Below, piece by piece: positions 37,193 to 46,628 of a stretch of 64,000 nt of DNA. Made by a program: the position numbers and the translations under genes. The first letter of the stretch is position 1. Each line of letters opens with the position of its first letter. The notes beneath the pieces were generated by a model that saw only the letters and a program-made list of their open reading frames with translations, ran no database searches and was not told the DNA's origin. The DNA lies in contig NZ_LROY01000002.1 of assembly GCF_001639145.1 (NCBI RefSeq), positions 1,396,501-1,460,500 on the forward strand. Reading direction: 5' to 3'. This DNA is from Microbulbifer sp. Q7. GTDB lineage: Bacteria; Pseudomonadota; Gammaproteobacteria; Pseudomonadales; Cellvibrionaceae.

Positions 37193-37807
37193 TCAGCCGC
37201 GCCCGTCTGCCGGCTCTGGCTCGCCCGCCATCGCCGCCTGCACAGCGCGGTCAATCGCCTCGCGTGCACGGAAGATACGTGAACGCACGGTACCCACCGG
37301 GCAGCCCATCACCTCGGCAATTTCCTCGTAACTGAGCCCCTCCATCTCACGCAGGGTCACCGCGGAGCGCAGGTCCTCCGGCAGCTCGCGAATCGCACGG
37401 TGCACGGTAGCCTCCAGCTGATCGCGGAACAGCTGATTCTCGGGGGTTTCGTTATCACGCAGCAGATCGGCGCCGGAGTAGTACTCGGCATCTTCCAGAT
37501 CAACATCGGAAGACGGTGGGCGCCGGCTGCGCGACACCAGGTGGTTCTTGGCGGTATTGATGGCGATGCGGTACATCCAGGTATAGAAGGCACTTTCCCC
37601 ACGGAAATTCGCCAGTGCACGGTAGGCCTTGATAAACGCCTCCTGCACCACATCATGCACCTCGGCATGGTCGTGAATATAACGGCTGACCACCGCCATA
37701 ATCTTGTGCTGGTACTTGAGCACCAGCAGGTCAAAGGCGCGCTTGTCCCCCTTCTGGACCCGCTCCACCAGTTGGCGGTCACTTGGTGACGCCTGTTGCC
37801 CTGTCAT
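37193..37807 (-). CDS. rpoE: RNA polymerase sigma-E factor (RpoE/AlgU)
   Basis: ECF sigma factor for envelope stress. The 204-residue protein has region 2 with IHDHAEVHDVVQEAFIKAYR and FYTWMYRIAINTAKNHL, and region 4 with LPEDLRSAVTLREMEGLSY and the helix-turn-helix YEEIAEVMGCPVGTVRSRIF. It is divergent from nadB, as in Pseudomonas and E. coli. A sigma-E-like promoter at 37872-37900 points to autoregulation. Anti-sigma and sensor genes follow downstream. Confidence 0.97.
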   Translation of the reverse strand: MTGQQASPSDRQLVERVQKGDKRAFDLLVLKYQHKIMAVVSRYIHDHAEVHDVVQEAFIKAYRALANFRGESAFYTWMYRIAINTAKNHLVSRSRRPPSSDVDLEDAEYYSGADLLRDNETPENQLFRDQLEATVHRAIRELPEDLRSAVTLREMEGLSYEEIAEVMGCPVGTVRSRIFRAREAIDRAVQAAMAGEPEPADGRG

Positions 37808-37871
37808 CCCCTACTCCCAACCACGGTTGCGGCCCAAACTGGCCACAAACTCAGGATTATTCTGTTGTGTC

Positions 37872-37900
37872 CAAGACACCGAAATTCGGTCATAAGTTCC
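37872..37900 (-). promoter_or_regulatory. Sigma-E-type (autoregulated) promoter of rpoE
   Basis: Minus strand: perfect -35 GGAACTT (37900-37894), 17-base spacer, then TCTTG (37876-37872), close to the GAACTT-N16/17-TCTGA consensus. It lies about 65 bases before the rpoE start codon, in the short region shared with nadB. Confidence 0.75.
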
Positions 37901-37962
37901 TGACAAATCGGTATTTTTTAAGATGGCGTATACTACGCCCCCCTCAACCTGAATAAAACTCT

Positions 37963-39654
37963 ATGAGCGACGAGGCGAAGGAACCCTTGAGTACCGGCGA
38001 CAGCACCCGCGCAGACACCCGAAAAAACGGCAGTAACAAGCACTACGATGTTCTGGTCATCGGCAGTGGCGCTGCCGGCCTGACCCTGGCATTGCATCTG
38101 GCGGCACGCCACCGTGTGGCACTGCTCTCCAAGCAGCGCCTGCGCGACGGGTCCACCTGGTTTGCCCAGGGTGGAATCGCCGGCGTGCTCGACGAGACGG
38201 ACTCGGTAGCCGCCCATATAGCGGATACATTAGATGCAGGAGCCGGACTCTGCCACCCGGATGCAGTGCGCTTCACCGTGGAAAACAGCCACGATGCCGT
38301 GCACTGGCTGATCAACCAGGGCGTGGATTTCACCCGCGAGGAAGATGGCGACTACCACCTGACGAAAGAAGGTGGGCACAGCCATCGACGCATCATCCAC
38401 AGTGCCGATGCCACCGGGCGGGCGGTGCACGCCACCCTGATCGAGCGGGTGCGCCAGAGCCCGAACATTGACTGCTTCGAGCACCATATCGCCCTCGACC
38501 TGATCCGCCAGCCGGACGCAGCCACAGGACGCTTCCGCTGTGCCGGCAGCTACGTCTACAACAAGCAAACGGAAGAAGTAGAAGTCTTTCAGGGGCGTGC
38601 GGTGGTACTTGCGACCGGCGGCGCCTCCAAGGCCTACCTCTACACCAGTAATCCGGACGGGGCCAGTGGCGACGGCATTGCCATGGCGTGGCGCGCGGGC
38701 TGCCGGGTGGCCAACATGGAATTCAACCAGTTCCACCCCACCTGCCTATACCACCCCAAAGCAAAATCCATGCTGATCACCGAGGCACTGCGGGGAGAAG
38801 GTGCGCAGCTCAAGCTCCCCAGCGGCGAGCGGTTTATGCAGCGTTTTGACAAGCGCGGCGAACTGGCGCCGCGGGACATCGTCGCCCGCGCCATCGACCA
38901 TGAGATGAAACGCCTGGGCGCCGACTGTGTTTACCTGGACATTTCCCACAAAGACCCGGCGTTCGTGCGCGAGCACTTCCCCACGGTGTACCGCAAGTGC
39001 CTGGAGTACGGGATTGATATCACCAAAGAGCCCATTCCGGTGGTGCCGGCCGCGCACTACACCTGCGGCGGCGTGATGGTGGACCAGCACGGCCGCACCG
39101 ACCTCGACCAGCTGTACGCCATCGGGGAAACCACGTTTACCGGCCTGCACGGGGCCAACCGGTTGGCGAGCAACTCGTTACTGGAATGTGTGGTCTACGC
39201 GCGCTCCGCGGCCCTGCACATCGACGAAACCCTGGCCGCAGTGAGCCCGCCCAGGCCGGCCCTGGCGTGGGATGCATCAAGAGTCACAGATTCCGATGAA
39301 GACGTTGTGATTTCGCACAACTGGGACGAGTTGCGGCGCTTTATGTGGGACTTTGTGGGGATTGTGCGCACCCGCAAGCGGCTTTTGCGCGCCGAGCACC
39401 GGGTGAAGTTGCTACAGCAGGAGATTCGCGAGTTTTACGCCAACTACAAAATCACCAGTGACCTGATCGAACTGCGCAACCTCGCGGTAGTCGCCGAGCT
39501 GATCATCCGCTCCGCGCTGGACCGTCGCGAGAGTCGCGGGCTGCACTACTCCCTCGACTATCCCGGGCTGCGCGAGCTGGCCATGGACACCATCCTGGTC
39601 CCGGAAAACTTCGCCAACCAGCGCCAGTTTATCGATCTTTCACCCGCCCACTGA
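37963..39654 (+). CDS. nadB: L-aspartate oxidase
   Basis: FAD enzyme that oxidises L-aspartate to iminoaspartate, the first step of de novo NAD synthesis. The 563-residue protein has the dinucleotide motif [16 protein letters not shown] (about 33-48), [37 protein letters not shown], and [18 protein letters not shown]. The N-terminal 25 residues are a polar extension. A good -10 element (TATACT at 37929-37934) lies upstream, overlapping the divergent rpoE control region; no clear -35 was found. Confidence 0.96.
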   Translation: MSDEAKEPLSTGDSTRADTRKNGSNKHYDVLVIGSGAAGLTLALHLAARHRVALLSKQRLRDGSTWFAQGGIAGVLDETDSVAAHIADTLDAGAGLCHPDAVRFTVENSHDAVHWLINQGVDFTREEDGDYHLTKEGGHSHRRIIHSADATGRAVHATLIERVRQSPNIDCFEHHIALDLIRQPDAATGRFRCAGSYVYNKQTEEVEVFQGRAVVLATGGASKAYLYTSNPDGASGDGIAMAWRAGCRVANMEFNQFHPTCLYHPKAKSMLITEALRGEGAQLKLPSGERFMQRFDKRGELAPRDIVARAIDHEMKRLGADCVYLDISHKDPAFVREHFPTVYRKCLEYGIDITKEPIPVVPAAHYTCGGVMVDQHGRTDLDQLYAIGETTFTGLHGANRLASNSLLECVVYARSAALHIDETLAAVSPPRPALAWDASRVTDSDEDVVISHNWDELRRFMWDFVGIVRTRKRLLRAEHRVKLLQQEIREFYANYKITSDLIELRNLAVVAELIIRSALDRRESRGLHYSLDYPGLRELAMDTILVPENFANQRQFIDLSPAH

Positions 39655-39682
39655 AGCGGGCATCCCGGTTCCTGCCGCCCGC

Positions 39683-40183
39683 TTAACGGGCATAGCGCAA
39701 AGCCACTTGCAGCCGGCGCCAATCACTGGCGTCGGCGCCATCCCGACACAGCACCAGGCGCAAGGGCCGACCATCTGCGTCGCGGCCGTTGATCACAATC
39801 AGCCAGCGCCACAGGGTCAGCTCACCACAGAATTGAAACGCGCGTCTTGCACCCCCCTTGGGGTGCCAGTACCAGCGATGATCGGACGTGGACAAGCGCC
39901 CTTCGGAAGCAGCAACCCGCCGCCACTCGAAAACGGCAAACACAATAATCAGGGGGATCGCCAGGGCCACCAGTACCCAGGGCAGGCGCGATATCGCGAG
40001 CAGCAGGGTGGCCTGAACAGCCATCAGCATGACACCGAGCTGCAGGAGGCGCGAGGCGCGAAGGTCGCAGGCCAGCCGTGCGCTGCGTCCACTGGACGCG
40101 GCATTGACGCCCGCAGCGCCGCGACCGGCCGTGGCCGAGTCGCCGCGGGCGGAGGGTTCAGTCCTGCAGACCGGTGTTGTCAC
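39683..40183 (-). CDS. ygfX: YgfX (CptA) family membrane protein
   Basis: 166-residue protein with two membrane helices (about 47-66 and 68-87) after a 40-residue Ala/Ser-rich N-terminal stretch. A YgfX-type C-terminal domain follows (WYWHPKGGARRAFQFCGE, LRLVLCRDGADASDWRRLQVALR). In E. coli YgfX was described as the toxin-like partner of SdhE (YgfY), acting on cell shape; its normal role is unclear. It overlaps the upstream sdhE by 26 bases, implying coupled translation. Confidence 0.82.
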   Translation of the reverse strand: MTTPVCRTEPSARGDSATAGRGAAGVNAASSGRSARLACDLRASRLLQLGVMLMAVQATLLLAISRLPWVLVALAIPLIIVFAVFEWRRVAASEGRLSTSDHRWYWHPKGGARRAFQFCGELTLWRWLIVINGRDADGRPLRLVLCRDGADASDWRRLQVALRYAR

Positions 40184-40403
40184 GGATGATCTGCACGATT
40201 TTCTTCAGTTCCGGGTCTTGCGGGTCTTCCCGGCGCAGGAACCAGCCAAACAGATCCTGATCCTGCTCGTCCAGCAGCTTGATGAAGCGCTGCTTGTCTT
40301 CCTCGGAGAGAGTCTCGTACACATTCTCCAGAAACGGCAGCAAAACCAGATCCAGCTCCAACATACCGCGACGGCAGGCCCAAAACAGGCGATTGCGATC
40401 CAT
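40158..40403 (-). CDS. sdhE: FAD assembly factor SdhE
   Basis: Small cytosolic chaperone that promotes covalent FAD attachment to succinate dehydrogenase/fumarate reductase flavoproteins. The 81-residue product has the RGxxE motif (residues 12-16 of WACRRGMLELD), FLENVYETLSEEDKQRF, and DLFGWFLRREDP. A GAGAGA site precedes the ATG. The neighbours ygfX and ygfZ are its usual partners in gammaproteobacteria. Confidence 0.95.
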   Translation of the reverse strand: MDRNRLFWACRRGMLELDLVLLPFLENVYETLSEEDKQRFIKLLDEQDQDLFGWFLRREDPQDPELKKIVQIIRDNTGLQD

Positions 40404-40521
40404 ACTTCTCTCTCAAACACAGGTTGCGAATTGCGCGCAGTATAGCGGTAGTTGAAATCCCGCGGCAAAACCCCCAGATACTGCGGACACCCATTTGCAG
40501 TAAAAAAACAGCGAGCTCAGC

Positions 40522-41571
40522 ATGGATCAGCAACAGTGGCAGGATTATCTCAGCAGCCAGGGCGCCCGATGGGTCGACGGTACCGCAGAGTTTGAACCCG
40601 GCTCTGACAAGGACCTGCAACTGATCGACCTCACCCCCATGGGTGCGATTTCCGTTTCAGGCCCGGACAGCCAGAAATTCCTGCAGGGCCAGCTCACCTG
40701 TGATCTGGTCAATTTGCCCGACGAGCAACTGACACTCGGCAGCCACTGTAACCCCAAGGGACGGATGATCAGCGCCTTCTACGCACTGAAAATCGACCAA
40801 GGTGAATTCGTGCTGTTGCTGCCGCGCGATCTGGTATCCACGGCCCTCAACGCACTGAAAAAGTATGCGGTCTTCTTCAAGGCCGAACTTGCCGACATCA
40901 GCAACGAGCAACGCTGGCTCGCCCTGTGTGGCCGGGACGCCGGCAAGGCCGCCAGCCAGCTTTTGAGCCTCTCCAACAGTGCCGGTACCGACCTGGTGCC
41001 GGGGCAGTTGCGCACTTTCGACCACAATGGCCAGCGCGCCGTCGCGGCCTGCGTGAATGAGCGCATGGTATTGATTCAGGTGGCCGCCTTGCAGGCCGCC
41101 GATCTGTGGCAAACCCTGAGCGGTAATCCCGCCGTTCCCGCGGGCTACCGGCAGTGGCAAATGCATCTGATCGAAGCAGGCCTGCCCCTGCTGTTCGAGA
41201 GCACCAGTGAGACGTTTATCCCGCAGATGCTCAATCTGCACCTGCTGGGCGGCGTAAGCTTTAAAAAAGGCTGCTATACCGGGCAGGAGGTGGTCGCGCG
41301 TATGCAGTTCCTGGGCGCCGCCAAACGGCGCATGTACCGCGCGCGTATTGACGCGGGCACGGTGCCGGCACCCGGTGCCGAAATATTTCTGCCGGGCGGC
41401 GGCTCCAGCGTGGGCAATATTGTATTTGCCAGCGGTGGCGAGGTGATTGAACTGCTCGCGGTACTGACCAAGAGCAAAGTCGCCGATGGCGAGAGCCTGC
41501 AACTGTCCGACGGACGCGTACTCGAGTTACTGGAACTACCCTACGACGCGGATGCCGACCCGCTGGCGTAG
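40522..41571 (+). CDS. ygfZ: Folate-binding protein YgfZ, Fe-S/tRNA modification factor
   Basis: Aminomethyltransferase-like protein that binds tetrahydrofolate and supports repair or assembly of some Fe-S enzymes such as MiaB. The 349-residue protein has SGPDSQKFLQGQLTCDL near 46-62, GSHCNPKGRMISAF, and the invariant C-terminal motif KKGCYTGQEVVAR with Cys251. It is divergent from sdhE, matching the PA0758-PA0760 arrangement in Pseudomonas. Confidence 0.94.
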   Translation: MDQQQWQDYLSSQGARWVDGTAEFEPGSDKDLQLIDLTPMGAISVSGPDSQKFLQGQLTCDLVNLPDEQLTLGSHCNPKGRMISAFYALKIDQGEFVLLLPRDLVSTALNALKKYAVFFKAELADISNEQRWLALCGRDAGKAASQLLSLSNSAGTDLVPGQLRTFDHNGQRAVAACVNERMVLIQVAALQAADLWQTLSGNPAVPAGYRQWQMHLIEAGLPLLFESTSETFIPQMLNLHLLGGVSFKKGCYTGQEVVARMQFLGAAKRRMYRARIDAGTVPAPGAEIFLPGGGSSVGNIVFASGGEVIELLAVLTKSKVADGESLQLSDGRVLELLELPYDADADPLA

Positions 41572-41583
41572 CGCACGGCCCTA

Positions 41584-42306
41584 TTAGAGCTCCACCGCCA
41601 TCCGCTGCAGCGCACTGGCGGGAGGCAACGCCCAGTTGATTGGCGCTTGGCCGCGCTCCTGCAGGTACGCGTTGGCGCGGGAGAATGGGCGGGTACCGAA
41701 GAAACCCCGGTGGGCGGATAGCGGCGACGGATGCGGGCCGCGCAACACCAGGTGCTTGCGGTCATCGATAAACCCGCCCTTTTTCTGCGCGTAACTTCCC
41801 CACAGAATAAACACCAGTCCTTCCCGCTGCTCCGCCAGTGCGTGAATCGCGGCATCGGTAAATTGTTCCCAGCCGCGCCCCTGGTGCGCACCCGCATTGC
41901 TTTCCTCCACGGTCAGTGTCGCATTGAGCAGCAGCACCCCCCGCTCTGCCCAGGGTTGCAGGCAACCGTGGTCCGGCGCGGTGATACCGAGATCCGACTC
42001 CATTTCCTTGTAGATATTTTTTAACGAGGGCGGCACACGCACACCGGGCATCACGGAAAAGCACAGGCCGTGGGCCTGGCCCGCGCCGTGATACGGATCC
42101 TGCCCGAGGATGACCACTTTGACCTGGTCGAACGGCGTGGAATTGAATGCGTTAAAAATCTGTTCACTGGGAGGAAAGATGGCCTTGCCCGCCTGCTTTT
42201 CCTGCTGCAGAAAATCTCGCAGCGCCCCCATATAGGGTTTGCCGAATTCCGGCTGCAGCACGGCATACCAGGATGGGTGGATTTTGATGTTTCCGGGAAG
42301 TGGCAT
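41584..42306 (-). CDS. ung: Uracil-DNA glycosylase, family 1
   Basis: Removes uracil from DNA to start base-excision repair. The 240-residue enzyme carries the water-activating motif GQDPYHG with Asp70, [18 protein letters not shown], and the minor-groove loop [13 protein letters not shown] with its His. It converges with ygfZ (12 bases). A second, different uracil-glycosylase gene lies 12 bases upstream. Confidence 0.96.
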   Translation of the reverse strand: MPLPGNIKIHPSWYAVLQPEFGKPYMGALRDFLQQEKQAGKAIFPPSEQIFNAFNSTPFDQVKVVILGQDPYHGAGQAHGLCFSVMPGVRVPPSLKNIYKEMESDLGITAPDHGCLQPWAERGVLLLNATLTVEESNAGAHQGRGWEQFTDAAIHALAEQREGLVFILWGSYAQKKGGFIDDRKHLVLRGPHPSPLSAHRGFFGTRPFSRANAYLQERGQAPINWALPPASALQRMAVEL

Positions 42307-42318
42307 AAACGTATCAAC

Positions 42319-42921
42319 CTACCTGCGAGCAGGCTCCTGCAAAATCTTGTGAACCTGCGTGCGCAGTGCCGGCACCACCTCCTGCTCAAACCAGGGGCGG
42401 CGCTTGAGCCACAGCGTATTTCTCGGGCTCGGGTGCGGCAGTGGGAACAGCTTATGGGGCAAGGCGTCGGCGTAGTGGCGCACATTCTCGGTAATGCTGC
42501 CATACCAGTGCGGGAGATAGTAGCGCTGGGCATACTGCCCCACTAACAGGGTCAACTGGATGTTCGGCAGGTGATCCAGCAAGCGCCGGTGCCAGGTTGC
42601 AGCGCACTCGGGCCGAGGCGGCAGATCACCACCTTTACCGCGCCCGGGATAACAGAACCCCATGGGCATAATGGCGATGGTGGCGGTATCGTAAAAACGG
42701 TCGCGGTCAAGCTGCAGCCAATCCCGCAAGCGGTCGCCGGAGGGATCATTCCACGGGATTCCAGTCTCATGGACACGGGTACCGGGCGCTTGGCCGATGA
42801 TCAGCAACCGGGCAGCGCGCGCCGCACTCAGCACCGGACGCGGGCCCAGTGGCAGGTATTGCTCGCACAGGCGGCAGGCACGGATCTCGTTGAGCAGTGT
42901 ATCCAGCTTGGCCTGGGGCAC
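42319..42921 (-). CDS. Uracil-DNA glycosylase superfamily protein with Fe-S-type cysteines (COG1573-like)
   Basis: 200 residues. Motif A is IIGQAPGTRVHETG (about 41-54) and the C-terminal loop is PLPHPSPRN. Four cysteines are spaced C16-x2-C19 and C90-x15-C106, the pattern of the [4Fe-4S] UDG families 4 and 5, suggesting it holds a cluster. It lacks the GQDPYH of Ung, so it is a separate lineage and not a copy of ung. The stop codon is 12 bases before the ung start, so both may be made from one mRNA. The exact lesion is unknown. Confidence 0.82.
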   Translation of the reverse strand: MPQAKLDTLLNEIRACRLCEQYLPLGPRPVLSAARAARLLIIGQAPGTRVHETGIPWNDPSGDRLRDWLQLDRDRFYDTATIAIMPMGFCYPGRGKGGDLPPRPECAATWHRRLLDHLPNIQLTLLVGQYAQRYYLPHWYGSITENVRHYADALPHKLFPLPHPSPRNTLWLKRRPWFEQEVVPALRTQVHKILQEPARR

Positions 42922-42931
42922 GGGAATGGTA

Positions 42932-43954
42932 CTAGTCGATCGTCAGTGTATTGGACGGGATGGCTGGAAACGCCAGCTGTATCAACAGGCCGCGGCTGTC
43001 ATCGGGCACCGCGGCGCGGCTCACGCCGTTATTGTCAAGCACAACAAACAATCCCTGTTCATTCACCGCGAGCCCCTCGCCCTTGCCGAAATGCGTCTTG
43101 CGATAAATGAATTCAGGCGCTTCCTCGATATGCCGATACTCGACACACCACTGCGCAGCGAGGGTACTCAGGGAGCGCCGACACACCGCAAACGCATTGC
43201 GCTCCAGGGTAAACAGCGCGCCATCATAATAGGCCAGCGCCGTCACATCTTCCGAGCGCCCGCGAAAATCCAGACCAGCCACCGGCGGCACCGGAAAAAA
43301 AAGCTGCCCTTCCCTGTCACCCGGTTGCAGCTTCAACAGGCCGCGCGGATCACGCTCCAGCGCCACCCAGAAATCCTCACCGACCTTAACAAGGCCCTCG
43401 CTCTCTGCATTGAACAGCTGAAGGTATCCCTGCTTGCGCGCCGTCTCCGACCAGCGCACCGGCATCCACTCCCCCTTGGCCCGTGCGGAATCCAGCCGCA
43501 CAATCCGGTTGTGACGCTCGCTAAGCAGGTAAATATCCGGGCCATCACAGGTGATGCCCTCAAAATCCATACTCAGCGGCGTGCTGGCGTAGTGCAGCGC
43601 ACGGGCTTTCATCGAGACCGGCTGATCATCGGGCAGCGCAGGCCGGGCAAAGCCCGCTTTAGGAAGCAGCTTTACCGTCTCTTGCCCGGGTTCCGGCGCA
43701 AGCCGGTAGATGCGCTCTGACGACTTGTCGGCTACGGTCAGCAACTCCCCCTGGCAAAAGCTCAGCCCGGATAGATCCAGCCCTTCACTGCCGTCCACCC
43801 ACCAGGCATACAGCAGTTGTGCAGGCAACACCGGAACCGGGGGCTCCGCGCGCAGCGCAGTGGTCCCGCCAAGACCTATTAGGCCCAGCAGCCCGACAAG
43901 ACAGGCTCGCAGCCTCCATGCAAACGGAAAACGCTTCGTCAAAAAATCCACCAC
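42932..43954 (-). CDS. Exported esterase-like phytase/SdiA-regulated family protein
   Basis: 340 residues with a long N-terminal signal (basic RFPFAWRLRA, hydrophobic core about 17-33, cleavage near ALRAEP). The mature part shows beta-propeller-like strands with STPLSMDFEGITCDGPDIYLLSE and FGKGEGLAVNEQGLFVVLDNNGVSR, typical of the esterase-like/phytase-like family. A periplasmic or outer-surface location is likely. Substrate unknown. It precedes the Fe-S uracil glycosylase gene by 10 bases. Confidence 0.7.
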   Translation of the reverse strand: MVDFLTKRFPFAWRLRACLVGLLGLIGLGGTTALRAEPPVPVLPAQLLYAWWVDGSEGLDLSGLSFCQGELLTVADKSSERIYRLAPEPGQETVKLLPKAGFARPALPDDQPVSMKARALHYASTPLSMDFEGITCDGPDIYLLSERHNRIVRLDSARAKGEWMPVRWSETARKQGYLQLFNAESEGLVKVGEDFWVALERDPRGLLKLQPGDREGQLFFPVPPVAGLDFRGRSEDVTALAYYDGALFTLERNAFAVCRRSLSTLAAQWCVEYRHIEEAPEFIYRKTHFGKGEGLAVNEQGLFVVLDNNGVSRAAVPDDSRGLLIQLAFPAIPSNTLTID

Positions 43955-43984
43955 GGCTCCCTGCCTACCTGCACTGACATCAAC

Positions 43985-44467
43985 TCAATCGCGGAAATTA
44001 TTGAACTGCAAGGGCTGTTCCAGCTCTTTGCCGCGCAACAGGGCAATCACTTGCTGCAGGTCATCCCGCTTCTTGCCGGTTACCCGCACCTGATCCCCCT
44101 GAATGGAGGCCTGCACCTTGAGCTTTTCCTCCTTGATGATCTTGACGATTTTCTTTGCCAGTTCCTTGTCGAGACCATTTTTCAGGGTGACGCCAACTTT
44201 TACTTGCTTGCCCGACTGCTCCTCATCCCCCACATCCATCGCCAGAGGGTCAATATCGCACTTGATCAGGGCGGCGCGCAGCATGTCCACCATTTGCTGT
44301 ACCTGCATGTCCGACTCTGCGCGGAGCGTCAGGGTGAATTCGGACATTTCGACCTCGGCGTCCACGCCCTTGAAATCAAACCGATTGGTGATGGTGCGGT
44401 TCACCTGATCCACAGCATTTGTCAGCTGGTGCTTGTCGACTTCAGAAACGATATCGAATGAAGGCAT
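43985..44467 (-). CDS. yajQ: YajQ family nucleotide-binding protein
   Basis: 160-residue cytosolic protein with two ferredoxin-like domains. It opens with MPSFDIVSEVDKHQLTNAVD, then NRFDFKGVDAEVE, and ends RVTGKKRDDLQQVIALLRG. Family members bind RNA or nucleotides, and the Xanthomonas homologue binds cyclic di-GMP and acts with a transcription regulator. Whether this one binds c-di-GMP is not shown by sequence. Confidence 0.95.
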   Translation of the reverse strand: MPSFDIVSEVDKHQLTNAVDQVNRTITNRFDFKGVDAEVEMSEFTLTLRAESDMQVQQMVDMLRAALIKCDIDPLAMDVGDEEQSGKQVKVGVTLKNGLDKELAKKIVKIIKEEKLKVQASIQGDQVRVTGKKRDDLQQVIALLRGKELEQPLQFNNFRD

Positions 44468-44554
44468 TGTCGGGCTCCGTGTTTATTTGACAGAATTTTG
44501 CTGGCCAACAGGCGGCCGTTCGCTTACCCGCTTACCGGCGGGCTTGATAAAAAT

Positions 44555-45091
44555 TTATTTCCAGCGCTGCGGCAGGACTTCAATATTCTGGCGGTCGTCG
44601 GCAATCCACAGATGACCGTCCTGGATGGTGACACTGAATTCCATATTGCGCTGCGCAAGCGCCGCTAGTGCCGCGCACACATCGGCGGGCAGAAAGTACA
44701 CCTGCAGGTTATCAAAGCGGGCACAGGCAGATTGCATTTTCTCCCACCACACCGGCGCGGTGCGCTGCCCGTACGCGTACACAATAACTTTCTGTGCCCG
44801 CCCGCAGGCCTTGCGAACCCGGTCCTCTGCCGGCACGCCTACTTCAATCCAGGTCTCAATCTCGCCACTCAGGCTGTGCTGCCAGAGATCGGCCTCATCC
44901 TCGCTGGACAAACCCCGGGTGAATTCCAGCTGCTCACTGGCATTGTGCGCAAACGCCAGCAGCCGAATCATCATTCGCTCATCGGTTTCGGACGGGTGGC
45001 GCGCCAGTGTAAGCAGATGTTCACCGTAATAATCCCGATCCATGTCAGCGATCTGGAGCCTCGCCTTGAATATGGTCGCTTTTAATGCCAT
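44555..45091 (-). CDS. yaeQ: YaeQ family protein
   Basis: 178 residues with the PD-(D/E)XK-like fold family signature: MALKATIFKARLQIADMDR, LTLARHPSETDERMMIRLLAF, FTRGLSSEDEADLW, and SVTIQDGHLWIADD at the end. E. coli YaeQ was linked to RfaH suppression but its function is unknown. The start at 45091 matches the family start exactly. It diverges from lemA. Confidence 0.93.
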   Translation of the reverse strand: MALKATIFKARLQIADMDRDYYGEHLLTLARHPSETDERMMIRLLAFAHNASEQLEFTRGLSSEDEADLWQHSLSGEIETWIEVGVPAEDRVRKACGRAQKVIVYAYGQRTAPVWWEKMQSACARFDNLQVYFLPADVCAALAALAQRNMEFSVTIQDGHLWIADDRQNIEVLPQRWK

Positions 45092-45179
45092 TACTACACT
45101 CTGATTTCTGCCGGCAGCACAGACTTGCCGGATATGGATGGATTGGGGACTATTATTGTCTTGTTCGGAATCAACATGG

Positions 45180-45818
45180 ATGAATGGAATGAATTCTGCA
45201 CTCACCGGCAAACCAAAGTTTACACAACGCCGCCTCTGGCAATCACTCCTGCTTTCAGTACTGATGTTGGGCTTGAGTGGCTGCGGGATCAACAATATCC
45301 CCACCTACGATGAGAATGTGAAGGCCACCTGGGCCCAGGTGCAAAACCAGTATCAGCGCCGCGCCGACCTGATTCCCAACCTGGTGAAAACCGTCAAGGC
45401 TTATGCGGCACACGAGCGGGAAACCCTGGAGGCCGTAACCGAGGCCCGCGCCAAGGTGAACTCCATGCAGGTGGACTCCGGAATTATCAATGACCCGGCC
45501 AAACTGCAGCAATTTGAGGCGGCCCAGGCCCAGCTGAGCAGCGCCCTGTCCCGCCTGATGGTGGTAGTGGAACGCTACCCGGACCTCAAGGCCAACCAGA
45601 ACTTCCTCGCACTGCAATCTCAGCTGGAAGGCACCGAAAACCGCATCAGCGTGGCGCGCCGGGATTATATCGCCGCGGTGGAACGCTACAACCGGGAAAT
45701 CCGCACTTTCCCCGGTCGCATCTGGCACAGCATCCTGTACAGCGACATGCCCCTGCGCGACACCTTCGAGGCAACCAGCGAAGATGCCGAGAAGGCGCCT
45801 GAAGTCGACTTCCAGTAA
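45180..45818 (+). CDS. lemA: LemA family lipoprotein
   Basis: About 212 residues with a lipobox (LMLGLSGC) after a long basic N-terminus, so it is probably a lipid-anchored periplasmic protein. The LemA domain follows: YDENVKATWAQVQNQYQRRADLIPNLV, then long helices ending DTFEATSEDAEKAPEV. LemA proteins have unknown biochemistry and often neighbour TPM-domain genes, as here. Starts at 45138, 45180 and 45189 are possible. Confidence 0.88.
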   Translation: MNGMNSALTGKPKFTQRRLWQSLLLSVLMLGLSGCGINNIPTYDENVKATWAQVQNQYQRRADLIPNLVKTVKAYAAHERETLEAVTEARAKVNSMQVDSGIINDPAKLQQFEAAQAQLSSALSRLMVVVERYPDLKANQNFLALQSQLEGTENRISVARRDYIAAVERYNREIRTFPGRIWHSILYSDMPLRDTFEATSEDAEKAPEVDFQ

Positions 45819-45833
45819 TCAGCGGGGTCACCC

Positions 45834-46589
45834 ATGACGATCCGACGGATCGCCCTATTCCTGTGCTTATGCCCGGCCCTGCTATGGGCCGGGCTCACGC
45901 AGGCTGACATCTCATTTCCGCCGCTCAGTGGCCGCGTGGTGGACAATGCCAACCTGCTGAGCCAGAGCACCCGCTACCAGCTTACCGAGCTGCTCCAGCA
46001 GCAGGAAAAGGAAACCTCCAACCAGATCGTGGTCGCCACGCTGCCGGACCTGCAGGGCCTGACCATCGAGGAATACGGTTACCAGCTGGGGCGACATTGG
46101 AAAATCGGCCAGAAAGGCAAGGACAACGGCGTACTGCTGATCGTAGCGCCCAGTGAGCGCGAGGTGCGCATCGAGGTGGGTTACGGGCTGGAGGGAGCGC
46201 TGACCGATGCGCTGTCTTCCAATATCATCCACACCAAGATTCTGCCCCAGTTCCAGAGCGGCAATTTCGATGCGGGTGTCACCGCGGGTGTCGAGTCGAT
46301 TATCGCCGCCATCAGGAACGAATATGTACCGGAGCCCACCGAGTCCGACAGCGATCGCCAGGTGGCGCTGCTGGTGGGTATCTTCCTGCTGTTTATCATG
46401 CTGCAAATATTTGGCAGCTCGGTACTCGGCGCGCCCAACGGCAGCAGCAGTTATCGCCGCGGACGCTACGGCGGCTACTATGGCGGTGGCGGTTTTGGTG
46501 GTGGCTATGGCGGCGGAGGCTTCGGTGGCGGCGGCTTTGGCGGGGGCGGGGGCGGCTTTGGCGGCGGTGGCGCCTCCGGTGGCTGGTAG
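45834..46589 (+). CDS. TPM-domain membrane protein with glycine-rich tail
   Basis: 251 residues: signal peptide (about 1-24), TPM_phosphatase domain (about 30-165, with LSGRVVDNANLLSQ and KDNGVLLIVAPSEREVRIEVGYGLEGAL), one membrane helix (about 178-198), and a Gly/Tyr/Phe-rich tail (about 205-251) ending in GGASGGW. It is 15 bases from lemA and is the usual LemA partner. TPM domains have been tied to photosystem II repair in plants, but bacterial roles are unclear. Confidence 0.88.
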   Translation: MTIRRIALFLCLCPALLWAGLTQADISFPPLSGRVVDNANLLSQSTRYQLTELLQQQEKETSNQIVVATLPDLQGLTIEEYGYQLGRHWKIGQKGKDNGVLLIVAPSEREVRIEVGYGLEGALTDALSSNIIHTKILPQFQSGNFDAGVTAGVESIIAAIRNEYVPEPTESDSDRQVALLVGIFLLFIMLQIFGSSVLGAPNGSSSYRRGRYGGYYGGGGFGGGYGGGGFGGGGFGGGGGGFGGGGASGGW

Positions 46590-46628
46590 CGCTCCAGGCA
46601 GTGCCGACGGAATCAACGAGATAAAACC

